A program made the position numbers and the translations under genes. This document shows positions 1 to 9,165 of a stretch of DNA of 43,729 nucleotides, in pieces. The stretch is from positions 1 through 43,729 of the forward strand of contig NZ_JANEZT010000008.1 in NCBI RefSeq assembly GCF_025403405.1, written 5' to 3'. Origin of the DNA: Frankia tisae. Lineage in GTDB: Bacteria; Actinomycetota; Actinomycetes; Frankiales; Frankiaceae. The notes under the pieces are model-generated. The model did not search any database, was not told the DNA's origin, and was given only the letters and a program-made list of their open reading frames with translations. Position 1 is the first letter of the stretch. Each line of letters opens with the position of its first letter.

Positions 1-574
<574 letters not shown>

Positions 575-581
575 TCAGCCT

Positions 582-608
582 TTGGCACTCCCTAGGCGAG
601 AGTGCTAA
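582..608 (-). promoter_or_regulatory. CIRCE operator B (HrcA binding site)
   Basis: Minus strand reads TTAGCACTC, nine bases, GAGTGCCAA: perfect left arm, one mismatch in the right arm. It lies seven bases downstream of operator A, at or just after the predicted transcription start, so it could act both as a DNA operator and as a hairpin in the leader RNA. Confidence 0.85.
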
Positions 609-612
609 GTCT

Positions 613-641
613 TGTTTAGCACTCGGCATGGGTGAGTGCAA
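613..641 (-). promoter_or_regulatory. Probable groEL promoter (-35 TTGCAC, -10 TAAACA)
   Basis: On the minus strand TTGCAC (641-636) is followed after exactly 17 bases by TAAACA (618-613). Both hexamers lie in or beside the upstream CIRCE, the arrangement known from actinobacterial groE promoters where HrcA blocks RNA polymerase. Transcription would start near 606, giving a leader of about 165 bases before the ATG at 439. The assignment is by inspection only. Confidence 0.55.
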
Positions 642-642
642 G
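616..642 (-). promoter_or_regulatory. CIRCE operator A (HrcA binding site)
   Basis: Minus strand reads CTTGCACTC, nine bases, GAGTGCTAA. The consensus is TTAGCACTC-N9-GAGTGCTAA; the right arm is perfect and the left arm matches at seven of nine positions. It covers the spacer and the edges of both promoter hexamers. Confidence 0.85.
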
Positions 643-852
643 CTCGCCGCCGCTTCTCCGCGTCGCGCACCGCCGCCTCCCCGGCCCGTTGCCGGGTAGG
701 TGACACAGGCCGCCGTCCGGTATCGGCCTGCCCTGGCCTGCCTCGTAGGCGCCACCTCGCGCCGCCGGGCGCACGGGGCCGTCCGGGGTCCCCCCTCCGA
801 AGCGCGGGGCGGTGCTGCGGGTCCCAGGGACCGAGGGACGACCGCTGGTCGG

Positions 853-2130
853 TCAGTCGTCGCCGAGGCCGGCGGCCTCGAAGGCGCGCAGCGACGGCTT
901 GATGGTGGCCGTCGGCCCGCCGGTCTCGACCAGCGGGTCGAGGGTCTTCAGCCCATCGCCGGTGTTGTAGATGACGGTCTCGGCGGCCGGGTCGAGCAGG
1001 CCCTCGCGCAGCAGGCGGCGCAGGTTCGCGACCGTGACGCCGCCGGCGGTCTCGCCGAAGATGCCCTCGGTGCGGGCGAGCAGCCGCATGCCCTCGAGGA
1101 TCTCGTCGTCGCTGACGTCCGTGATCGCGCCTCCGGTGCGGCGGGCGACGTCGAGGGCGTACGGTCCGTCGGCCGGGTTACCGATGGACAGCGACTTCGC
1201 GATCGTCGACGGCCGCACCGGGGCGACGGTGTCGACCCCGCGGGCGAACGCCGCGGCCACCGGATTGCAACCGGCTGCCTGCGCGCCGAAGACCCGGTAG
1301 GGCGTCGGCTCCACCAGGCCCAGCTTGCCGAGCTCGCCGAACGCCTTGTCGACCTTGGTGAGTAGCGAGCCGGACGCGATCGGCACGACGACCTGCTCGG
1401 GCAGCCGCCAGCCGAGCTGCTCGGCGACCTCGTAGCCCAGCGTCTTGGAGCCCTCGGCGTAGAACGGCCGGACGTTGACGTTGACGAACGCCCACTCGTA
1501 CTCGCCGGCCAGCTCGCTACACAGCCGGTTGACGTCGTCGTAGTTGCCCTGGATCGCGACGAGGGTCCCGCCGTACACGCCGGTGGAGACGGTCTTGCCG
1601 GCCTCCAAATCATGCGGCACCAGCACCACCGAGCGCAGGCCGGCCCCGGCGGCGTGCGCGGCCACGGACTGGGCGAGATTGCCGGTCGAGGCGCAGGCCA
1701 CCGTGGTGAACCCGAGCTCGCGGGCGGCACTGAGGGCCACCGAGACGACGCGGTCCTTGAACGAATGCGTCGGGTTGGCGCTGTCGTCCTTGACGTAGAG
1801 CGTCTTCATCCCCAGCTCGGCGGCCAGGCGCGGGGCCGGGCGCAGCGGCGTCCAGCCGGCGCCGAGGGACACCCGGCGCGCCGGGTCGTGCCCCGCGGGC
1901 AGCAGGCCCACATAACGCCACAGGTTGGCCGGCCCGCGTTCGATGGATTCCCGGGTGACCCGACCCAGCAGGTCGGGGTCGTAGGAGATCTCCAGCGGGG
2001 CGAAGCACTCCACGCAGACGTGGGCCGGGGAGAGCGGGTAGGTGGCGCCGCAGTGGCGACAAGATAGCCCGACTGCGGGGTTCGCGACGTCGAGGGTGGG
2101 AGTGTCGGCACGCTCGGGCGCGAGAGTCAT
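853..2130 (-). CDS. thrC: Threonine synthase-like PLP enzyme under a SAM riboswitch
   Basis: This 425-aa fold-type II PLP enzyme would convert O-phosphohomoserine to threonine and phosphate. The PLP lysine is Lys125 in NPTHSFKDR, and the phosphate-binding loop is seen in ACASTGNLAQSVAAHAA. The N-terminus carries Cys24/Cys27 and Cys39/Cys42 as a small zinc ribbon-like knuckle, typical of the longer archaeal/plant-like threonine synthases. The ATG at 2130 is chosen because GAGGAG sits seven bases upstream; an open frame reaching 2166 would run into the riboswitch. The gene stands alone, without hom or thrB. An S-box in front of a threonine synthase is odd, because SAM would shut off the threonine branch, so a paralogue with a role in the methionine branch is an alternative. 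Confidence 0.9.
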   Translation of the reverse strand: MTLAPERADTPTLDVANPAVGLSCRHCGATYPLSPAHVCVECFAPLEISYDPDLLGRVTRESIERGPANLWRYVGLLPAGHDPARRVSLGAGWTPLRPAPRLAAELGMKTLYVKDDSANPTHSFKDRVVSVALSAARELGFTTVACASTGNLAQSVAAHAAGAGLRSVVLVPHDLEAGKTVSTGVYGGTLVAIQGNYDDVNRLCSELAGEYEWAFVNVNVRPFYAEGSKTLGYEVAEQLGWRLPEQVVVPIASGSLLTKVDKAFGELGKLGLVEPTPYRVFGAQAAGCNPVAAAFARGVDTVAPVRPSTIAKSLSIGNPADGPYALDVARRTGGAITDVSDDEILEGMRLLARTEGIFGETAGGVTVANLRRLLREGLLDPAAETVIYNTGDGLKTLDPLVETGGPTATIKPSLRAFEAAGLGDD

Positions 2131-2137
2131 GAAGAAG

Positions 2138-2143
2138 CTCCTC
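2138..2143 (-). promoter_or_regulatory. Shine-Dalgarno GAGGAG overlapping riboswitch P1
   Basis: GAGGAG on the minus strand, seven bases before the ATG at 2130. Bases 2141-2143 are shared with the 3' strand of riboswitch helix P1. It decides the start codon of the threonine synthase-like gene. Confidence 0.8.
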
Positions 2144-2251
2144 ATCTTTCCCGGGCAACCTGCCACGGGTCGGAATTAGCACCTGCCGCGCATCGGATGC
2201 GGGAGGTTGCCGGGGCTTCACAGGGCCGTTCCCTCTGCCCCTCTGGATGAG
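2141..2251 (-). promoter_or_regulatory. SAM-I (S-box) riboswitch
   Basis: Minus strand 2251 to 2141 has the S-box core in order: P1 5' strand CTCATC (2251-2246), CAGAGGGG, GAGGGA, CGGCCCTGTGAAGCC, GGCAACC, a P3 hairpin around CGCATCCGATGCG, GGTGCTAATTCC, a P4 hairpin (CCCG...GGCA / TGCC CGGG) and P1 3' strand GATGAG (2146-2141). These are the conserved SAM-binding elements of SAM-I, not SAM-IV. The last three bases of P1 are the first three of the Shine-Dalgarno, so SAM-stabilised P1 should block ribosome binding directly. A competing hairpin TCTGG-ATGAG-CCAGA (+ strand 2242-2256) would take up the P1 5' strand. No intrinsic terminator follows, which points to translational control. Confidence 0.9.
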
Positions 2252-2476
2252 CCAGATGAAGTTGTCTGTCCGTACTGTAGACCGTGGGCCGGAGATCGTG
2301 CACCGGTGTTTCGTGGTTCACGGTCATGAGATCGTGTTTCGCCGGGTGCGGTCCGTCCTGGCCCCCACAATGTTCACCGGCGCGGGGCAGGCCGGGCCCG
2401 CGCCGGGCGACCGCCGTCCCCGCCCGGTGCCCGGGCAGCGGCGGCGGGCCGACCCACCTCGCAGATCAGGGAGTCC

Positions 2477-3277
2477 GTGACAGTGAGTATTCGCGTCGTC
2501 TACACCGATCTCGACGGCACGATGGTCGGCCCGAAGGGCTGCTTCTTCCGCGCCGAGGGTGGGGCGATCACCCTGGACCCGGCGCAGGCGCTCACCGAGC
2601 TGCACGCGGCCGGCATCGCGCTGGTGCTGGTCAGCGGTCGCACCCGGCCGCAGCTGCTCGAGGCGGCGCAGATCTTCGGCGCGGACGGCTTCATCGGGGA
2701 GCTCGGGGCGATCGTCGGCTGGAACGACGGGCGAGACAGCGAGATCCTGCGCGGCGCCATGCCACCCGATTTCGACCAGGTCCCCGAGTCGCTGCTCGAC
2801 CAGTTGATCGAGCGCTATCCCGGCCGCCTGGAGCTGCACACCCCGTGGCACACCGGCCGCGAGGTCGACGTCATGCTCCGCGGCCGCATCGACGTCGGCG
2901 AGGTCGACGGCTGGCTCGCCGAGACCGGCTTCGCCTGGCTGAGCATGCGTGACAACGGCCTGATCTCGCCGGCCCACATGCCCGAGCTGGGGGTGGCGCC
3001 GCACGTGTACCACCTCGTTCCCGGTGGGGTGGGCAAGGGCGACGCGGTGGCCTACGACCTCAAGCGCCGCGGCGTGTACCCGGCCGAGGCGATCGCGATC
3101 GGCGACTCCGCCAGCGACCTGGCGATGGCCCCGCACGTCGGCCGGATGCACCTGGTCGCGAACGCGATGCGCCATCCCGACATCACCGCCCTGCTCGCCC
3201 GTTACGACAACGTGACGGTCGAGGCGGGCACGGTCGGCGCCGGCTGGGCGAGCGCGGTGCGGTCAGCCACCGTCTGA
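2477..3277 (+). CDS. HAD-superfamily phosphatase (HAD-IIB / MPGP-like)
   Basis: A 266-aa cytoplasmic HAD hydrolase with all four motifs: DLDGTM with the nucleophile and acid/base aspartates near residue 10, VSGRT (motif II), a lysine in GGVGKGDAV (motif III) and IGDSASDLAM (motif IV). The cap between motifs II and III fits the C2B type, as in Cof proteins, sucrose-phosphatase and mannosyl-3-phosphoglycerate phosphatase. The GTG at 2477 follows AGGGAG; a second GTG two codons on is possible. It faces away from the threonine synthase and precedes otsA, which suggests a sugar phosphate substrate such as a compatible-solute precursor. The substrate cannot be named from sequence alone. Confidence 0.85.
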   Translation: MTVSIRVVYTDLDGTMVGPKGCFFRAEGGAITLDPAQALTELHAAGIALVLVSGRTRPQLLEAAQIFGADGFIGELGAIVGWNDGRDSEILRGAMPPDFDQVPESLLDQLIERYPGRLELHTPWHTGREVDVMLRGRIDVGEVDGWLAETGFAWLSMRDNGLISPAHMPELGVAPHVYHLVPGGVGKGDAVAYDLKRRGVYPAEAIAIGDSASDLAMAPHVGRMHLVANAMRHPDITALLARYDNVTVEAGTVGAGWASAVRSATV

Positions 3278-3290
3278 TCCGCTGGGGCTC

Positions 3291-3323
3291 GGTTCACTGG
3301 CGGTTCACTGGCGGTTCGCTGGC
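3291..3323. repeat. 11-bp tandem repeat, three copies
   Basis: GGTTCACTGGC occurs at 3291-3301 and 3302-3312, then GGTTCGCTGGC at 3313-3323. It lies just after the HAD gene stop codon, in the spacer before otsA. Its role is unknown; slippage-type expansion is likely. Confidence 0.8.
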
Positions 3324-3478
3324 GGTTTCCCCGCTGTTGGCGAACCGGACGGCGGCCGGACACCGGACGGACGATAGCCGGTCGTTTCCGACGGAACCTG
3401 CGCCGGATGGCCGTGGTGTGGCCGGCGGTCCGGCCTGCGCGGCCGTCCGGATGGCCTACCCTCCGCAGTGTGCAGCGG

Positions 3479-5035
3479 ATGCGGGAAGCCGAGCAGGGCA
3501 CGTCGGCGAGTCCTCTGGCGCGGGGGACAGCGCGGGTGCTGGTTGCCTCCAACCGGGGCCCGGTGGCGTTCGTCACCGGTGACGACGGTGAGCTGGTGCT
3601 GCGGCGGGGGGCCGGCGGCCTGGTCAGCGGCCTGAGCCAGGCTGCTGCCGATGCCCCGCCCGACGCCCTGCCGATGGTCTGGGTGTGCGCCGCGCTCGGT
3701 GACGCCGACCGGCGCGCGGTTCGCGCCGCACCGGCCGGCCGGCTCGACCTTGCCGGCCACGACACCGGCGGCACGGCCGTGCGGATGCTCGACGTCGACC
3801 GGGTCGTGTTCGACCGGGCCTACAACGCGGTCGCGAACCGCATTCTGTGGTTCGTCCAGCACCTGCTCTACGCCCCGGCCTCGCAGCCCGTGTTCGACCC
3901 GTCGTTTCGCCGCGACTGGGCGGCCTACGAGGCGTACAACGCGATGTTCGCCGAGGCGTTGGCGCACGAGGCCGCCCCGGGCGCCTCGGTGCTCGTCCAG
4001 GACTACCACCTGACCCTCGTCGCCGGGCAGCTCCGCCGACTGCGCCCGGACCTGCGCATCGCCCACTTCAGCCACACTCCGTGGGCGCCGCCGGAGTACT
4101 TCCGGATGCTGCCCGACGATGTCGGCGAACAGATCCTGCGCGGCATGCTCGGCGCTGACCGGCTGGGGTTCCTCACCGACGCCTGGGCCGACGCCTTCAC
4201 CGAGTGCGCCCGCGGTCTGGCCGGCGTGCGGGTCGAGCGGCGCGCGATCACGGTGGCACCGCCCGCCGGGGCGGTGGGGGCTGGCCGCACGGTGCGGATC
4301 GGGGTGCACCCGCTCGGCGTCGACGCCGACGAGCTGCGCGGCCGGGCCGACGCGTCCGACGTCGCCGCCCGGGCGGCGGAACTCGTCGAGCTGGCCGAGG
4401 GCAGGCGCCTGATCGTCCGGGTGGACCGCACCGAGCTGTCCAAGAACATCGTGCGTGGCCTCGCCGCCTACCGCGAGCTGCTGCGGACCCACCCGGAATG
4501 GCGCGGCAAGGTGATGCACCTGGTCTGCGCCTACCCGTCGCGACACGATCTGCCGGAGTACCGCGAGTACACGGCGGCGGTGCAGCGGCTCGCCGCGGAG
4601 ATCGAGGACGAGTTCGCCACGGACACCTGGCTGCCGCTGCGGCTGGAGATCACCGACGACTATCCGCGGTCGATCGCCGCGCTCACGCTCGCCGAGGTGC
4701 TCGTCGTCAATCCGATCCGGGACGGGATGAACCTCGTCGCGAAGGAGGGGCCGGTCCTGTCGCGGCACGACGCTGTGCTGGTGCTGTCCCGGGAGGCGGG
4801 GGCCTGCGCGGAGATGGGCCGGGCGGCGCTGGTGATCAATCCCTTCGACATCCAGGCGACCGCGCAGGCCCTACACACGGCACTGACGATGCCCGCGGCC
4901 GACCGCCGGCGCCGCGCCGGCGAACTCGCCGCCGTGGCCGGCCGGCTGCCGCCGCGGGTCTGGTTCACCGACCAGCTCGCCGCCCTCGCCGCGGATCGCG
5001 CCGACACGCCAGTCAGCCACCGAGGCGCTCGATGA
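3479..5035 (+). CDS. otsA: Trehalose-6-phosphate synthase (GT20)
   Basis: A GT20 glycosyltransferase that joins UDP- or GDP-glucose to glucose-6-phosphate to give trehalose-6-phosphate. Family marks in order: ASNRGP, RRGAGGLVSGL, LVQDYHL, SHTPWAPPEYFRMLP, VDRTELSKNI (the Arg/Lys pair that holds the donor phosphates) and NPIRDGMNLVAKE (the Asp/Glu donor site). About 518 residues from the ATG at 3479, slightly longer than E. coli OtsA. The start is uncertain: GTG 3470 and ATG 3407 are in frame and none has a good ribosome site; 3479 was taken because the residues before it look non-coding. It converges on and overlaps otsB by 23 bases, so the two trehalose genes are adjacent but not one transcript. 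Confidence 0.9.
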   Translation: MREAEQGTSASPLARGTARVLVASNRGPVAFVTGDDGELVLRRGAGGLVSGLSQAAADAPPDALPMVWVCAALGDADRRAVRAAPAGRLDLAGHDTGGTAVRMLDVDRVVFDRAYNAVANRILWFVQHLLYAPASQPVFDPSFRRDWAAYEAYNAMFAEALAHEAAPGASVLVQDYHLTLVAGQLRRLRPDLRIAHFSHTPWAPPEYFRMLPDDVGEQILRGMLGADRLGFLTDAWADAFTECARGLAGVRVERRAITVAPPAGAVGAGRTVRIGVHPLGVDADELRGRADASDVAARAAELVELAEGRRLIVRVDRTELSKNIVRGLAAYRELLRTHPEWRGKVMHLVCAYPSRHDLPEYREYTAAVQRLAAEIEDEFATDTWLPLRLEITDDYPRSIAALTLAEVLVVNPIRDGMNLVAKEGPVLSRHDAVLVLSREAGACAEMGRAALVINPFDIQATAQALHTALTMPAADRRRRAGELAAVAGRLPPRVWFTDQLAALAADRADTPVSHRGAR

Positions 5036-5861
5036 GCACCTCCAGCAGCGCGACCATGCCGGCGGGGCCGCCGACGACCAGGTCGGCGCGTTCCCGCAAC
5101 ACGGCGGGGACCTCGGGACTGTCGCTGCACACGGTGATGCCGGGCAGCCCGCCTGCCCGCATCTCGTCGACGGCGGAGAAGGCGGGCAGGTCGCCGTAGT
5201 CGTCCCCGGCGACGAGCACCGAGCGTGCCCCACGGGCGGCGACGAGCTCGCGCAGCGCGCCCCCCTTGTCGTGCCCGGGCGGGCGCAGTTCCAGCACCTT
5301 CTTGCCCGGGGCGGCCTCCAGCCCGTGCTCCTCGGCGAGGGTCGTCAGGGCCGGGGCGAGCGCGGCCAGCGCCGCGTCCGGGTCGGCGGTGCGGCGCACG
5401 TGCACGACGAGCGCCTGGTGCTTGTCCTCGACGACCGTGCCGGCGGGGGCGTCGCGCAGCAGCTCGGGCAGTGCTCCGCGGACGGCGGCGACGCCCGCCA
5501 GCGGCTCGGGGCTGGTGATCGTGCGCGACTGCGAGTCCCATCGCTGCAGTCCGTACTGACCGAGGATGACCAACTCGCCGAGGCCGGGGAGCTTCGCCAC
5601 CCCGGTCAGCTCCAGCAGCGCGTCGACCGGCCGCCCGGTGATGATCGCCAACGTGCCCACCGCGTGGGAGATCCGGCGCAGCGCCTCGAGCGCCCCGGCG
5701 GCGGGAACGGCGTCGGCCGGGCGGGCGACGATCGGAGCGAGGGTGCCGTCGTAGTCGAGGGCGATCAGGGCGCGGTCGGGCGCGGTGAGCAGGGCGGCGA
5801 GCCCGGCCCCGCCGGCGGGGGTGCGGGGCGCGGGCGGGCTGTGCTGGGCGGAATCGCTCAC
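5013..5861 (-). CDS. otsB: Trehalose-6-phosphate phosphatase
   Basis: A 282-aa HAD-superfamily OtsB that removes phosphate from trehalose-6-phosphate and completes trehalose synthesis begun by the convergent otsA. Motif I is ALDYDGTLAPI, motif II IITGRP, the lysine lies in the PGKKVLELRPPGHDKGGAL stretch typical of OtsB, and motif IV is VAGDDYGDLPAF. The proline/alanine-rich N-terminus (about residues 5-20) is probably disordered. The start is GTG 5861 with AAGG upstream. The 3' end overlaps otsA by 23 bases tail to tail. Trehalose is a stress and storage sugar in actinomycetes. Confidence 0.93.
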   Translation of the reverse strand: MSDSAQHSPPAPRTPAGGAGLAALLTAPDRALIALDYDGTLAPIVARPADAVPAAGALEALRRISHAVGTLAIITGRPVDALLELTGVAKLPGLGELVILGQYGLQRWDSQSRTITSPEPLAGVAAVRGALPELLRDAPAGTVVEDKHQALVVHVRRTADPDAALAALAPALTTLAEEHGLEAAPGKKVLELRPPGHDKGGALRELVAARGARSVLVAGDDYGDLPAFSAVDEMRAGGLPGITVCSDSPEVPAVLRERADLVVGGPAGMVALLEVLIERLGG

Positions 5862-5947
5862 GGAGCCTTCCCGGGGTCGCTGTCGTCTATGGTCGAGGGC
5901 CGGCGGACATGCCCACCGGGGAATGTCTCAGGCGGAACGATCCCTGA

Positions 5948-6595
5948 TTATTTTTCCGGGTCGGCGGGAAAGTCGCGAGTGATGACGAGGATCAGGGCGC
6001 CGGTGGAGACGATCCTCGTCTGGGCACGGGGGACGATCTTTTCGATGCCCGGAATGGCGTCCTTGAGCGCCTGGGCGGCCGCGGCGTCGGAGTCGTCGTA
6101 AAACACCGTCGAGACCGGCACGTCGTAGATCGACTGGAAGTTCCCGGTCCGCTCGACGGGGAACCCGGCGGCCTCGACCTGCCCGGCTGCCTTCTCGGCC
6201 AGTCCGGAGATCCGGGAGTTGTTCAGCACGACCACCGGCGCTGTCACGGGGGGCCGCCGGCCCGGCTGCGCCGGTGGCGGCACCGGTGTCGCCGATGCCG
6301 GCCGTTCGGCGGGTGGCGTCGTCGTGGCCGGGCTCGGGCGATGGGTCGGCGAGGCCGCGGGCGTCGTGCGATGCACGGAGGGCGACGGGCTTGGGCTGCC
6401 GCCGTCCGGAGTGCGGGAGGGCGCCGCGACCGGGTTCGGCGGCTCGGGGCCGGACTTGCCGTTGAGGAGGTTGACCAACAGGATGCCGACGAGCACGGCG
6501 ATGACGGCGATGGCTCCCGCCACCACGGCGTGCAGCCGGTCCGCGGGCCGGCCCGGAGGTCGGCGCTGCGGCGGCGCGCTCGTGCCATGCGTCAT
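5948..6595 (-). CDS. LytR C-terminal domain membrane protein
   Basis: A 215-aa protein with one N-terminal membrane segment (AVVAGAIAVIAVLVGILLVNLL, about residues 22-45), a Pro/Ser/Thr-rich linker that probably spans the cell wall (about 48-110), and a C-terminal LytR_C domain beginning PVVVLNNSRISGLAEKAAG. LytR_C domains often lie at the C-terminus of LCP cell-wall ligases; here the catalytic LCP part is absent, so it is more likely an accessory or binding protein at the envelope. The ATG at 6595 uses the GAGGAG that forms the last codons of the DUF3263 gene upstream (GAGGAGTAA), so the two are translationally coupled. Confidence 0.85.
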   Translation of the reverse strand: MTHGTSAPPQRRPPGRPADRLHAVVAGAIAVIAVLVGILLVNLLNGKSGPEPPNPVAAPSRTPDGGSPSPSPSVHRTTPAASPTHRPSPATTTPPAERPASATPVPPPAQPGRRPPVTAPVVVLNNSRISGLAEKAAGQVEAAGFPVERTGNFQSIYDVPVSTVFYDDSDAAAAQALKDAIPGIEKIVPRAQTRIVSTGALILVITRDFPADPEK

Positions 6596-6603
6596 AGGTT
6601 GCT

Positions 6604-6912
6604 TTACTCCTCGCCCCGGTCCCGGCGGCCGGACCTGGCGGCCCGGCGCTGCTCGCGCAGTCGGCGCAGCCGCCGGACGAGCATCGGATCCGTGATCAGC
6701 GCCGCGTCCGAGTCGATCAGCCGGTTGAGGATCTGGTAGTAGCGCGTCGAGGACAGACCGAACTCGGCGCGGATCGCCTCCTCCTTCGCCCCCGGATGGC
6801 GCCACCAGCCCTGCTCGAAGCGAAGGACGCGCCGGTCGCGGTCGGACAGCTCCGCGGCCGGTGTGCTCGTCCGCCCGGGTTCCTCGGGCGGCAGGGGTTG
6901 AGCTGCCTGCAC
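6604..6912 (-). CDS. DUF3263 domain protein (small predicted HTH protein)
   Basis: A 102-aa protein with the DUF3263 signature: LSDRDRRVLRFEQGWWRHPG, KEEAIRAEFGLSSTRYYQIL and a basic tail LVRRLRRLREQRR. The middle looks like a helix-turn-helix, so DNA binding is plausible but not shown. The start is GTG 6912: GAGGAGG lies seven bases upstream, while the open frame continues to 6972 without a ribosome site. It is followed eight bases later by the LytR_C gene, to which it is coupled. DUF3263-LytR_C pairing near groEL is a recurrent actinobacterial neighbourhood from my family knowledge; no function is established. Confidence 0.85.
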   Translation of the reverse strand: MQAAQPLPPEEPGRTSTPAAELSDRDRRVLRFEQGWWRHPGAKEEAIRAEFGLSSTRYYQILNRLIDSDAALITDPMLVRRLRRLREQRRAARSGRRDRGEE

Positions 6913-6979
6913 AGCGGGACCTCCTCGGGACGCGGCCGGGACGATGAGCACGGTCGGACGCAGCCACGCCACGCCCGGT

Positions 6980-7480
6980 ATGGTTCGCCGCCCACTATTT
7001 CACCCCGAGGGTCCGACATCCCCGGTCGTCTCCGGGAACACACATTCCGGGCGGCCATCGCACCGGCGGTCCCGCAGACGAGGCAGACGAAGTCCTCCGT
7101 GGTGCGGGACCGCCGTGCGCGGCGACGGGTACACCAACCACTGCCCATCATGCCTGTGCTCGCGCCACGTCGACGTCCATCCCGGCGACCGCACGGCCGG
7201 CTGCGGTGGGGTGATGCGTCCGGTGGCCGTCGAGACCCGGACGCACGACGTGATCCTCACTCATGCCTGCGAGCGCTGCGGCCACCGCCGGCGAAACCGC
7301 ACCGCGCCGGCCGACGACCGTGACGCCCTGCTCGCCGTCGCCGCCGCAGCGGCACAGGCGGCGGTGTTCTCCACCACCGAAGTGGCGTTCCCCGCGATGG
7401 GATCTCTGCTGGGGCCGGACTCCGCCGGCGCCCGGCCACGGCGCCGCACCGCCCGCGCCCGCACTGGCCGCGGCCGCTGA
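6980..7480 (+). pseudogene. RNHCP-domain zinc protein with an internally inverted segment
   Basis: The frame encodes most of an RNHCP protein: GDGYTNHCPSCLCSRHVDVH, PGDRTAGCGGVMRPV and ILTHACERCGHRRRNR, with a family-typical tail DDRDALLAVAAA. The expected first zinc knuckle (F-x-C-x-x-C-G) is missing and replaced by RRRGRRSPPWCG. The bases 7064-7115 are flanked by perfect 13-bp inverted repeats; turning this segment round restores TTEDFVCLVCGTAVRGDGY in the same frame on both sides. In the present orientation the frame stays open, but the N-terminal metal site is destroyed. The start is uncertain: ATG 6980 is the nearest in frame and has no ribosome site. This may be a switchable gene, a fixed inversion mutation or a sequencing/assembly error. 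RNHCP function is unknown. Confidence 0.8.
7064..7115. repeat. Invertible-looking segment: 13-bp inverted repeats, 26-bp core
   Basis: Left arm CGGCGGTCCCGCA (7064-7076), core 7077-7102, right arm TGCGGGACCGCCG (7103-7115). The arms are perfect reverse complements. The core read on the minus strand gives ACG GAG GAC TTC GTC TGC CTC GTC, the missing start of the RNHCP domain. No recombinase gene lies nearby. Confidence 0.9.
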
Positions 7481-7805
7481 GCGGCCCGCGTCCCGGTCGG
7501 GTGCGTCCCGGTCGGGTGCGTCCCGGTCGGGTGTGCCAGGTCGGGTGTGCCTGGTTGGGCAGCCGCACGAGTTGCCGAGAGCTCGCACGATCGGTGGCCT
7601 TGACCGTGGTCACCCTCGGCAACTCGGCGACCGGCACCGTCCGGTGGCAGCCCTGGGCCCGAGGGCCCGGGATGCCGCCCGGCGCGGCCCGTTCGGGGCC
7701 GGCGCGGGTCACCTCGCGCCGGCGAGTACCCCGTCGGTCGGGGTGGCGACCCGTGGGGGAAGGGACGCCTGGTTCAGGCTGAACTGTGGAGCGGCAGGCG
7801 GGCCC
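7481..7805. other. Intergenic gap between convergent RNHCP and dehydrogenase genes
   Basis: No gene seen. It holds the 15-bp tandem repeat at 7491-7535 and a GC-rich GGGCCC-GA-GGGCCC element near 7655-7670 that might act as a terminator. The rest is unremarkable. Confidence 0.6.
7491..7535. repeat. 15-bp tandem repeat, three copies
   Basis: TCCCGGTCGGGTGCG at 7491 and 7506, then TCCCGGTCGGGTGTG at 7521, followed by decayed partial copies to about 7560 (AGGTCGGGTGTGCC, TGGTTGGGC). Each unit includes a small CCCG/CGGG inverted repeat. It lies just after the RNHCP stop codon. Confidence 0.85.
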
Positions 7806-9062
<1,257 letters not shown>

Positions 9063-9165
9063 AGGCACCTCCGCGGCGCATTTCGAGTCACCCTCCGCCG
9101 CCGAACGCGCCGCCGGGTTCGTCGGCCACGGCGCGCTCCGTTGCGTGCCGTGGCAGTGACTCGAT

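Noticed and set aside
2131-2166. Twelve extra N-terminal residues for the threonine synthase-like protein
   Set aside because: They are encoded by the P4/P1 part of the SAM riboswitch and bypass the good GAGGAG ribosome site before ATG 2130.
6717-7151. Minus-strand open frame containing FVCLVCG, which looks like the start of a zinc protein
   Set aside because: It runs antisense through the DUF3263 start region and has no matching continuation; it is explained by the inverted 7064-7115 segment of the plus-strand RNHCP gene.
7491-7560. Short direct repeats considered as a CRISPR array
   Set aside because: Units are 15 bp and directly adjacent, with no spacers and no cas genes; simple tandem repeat.
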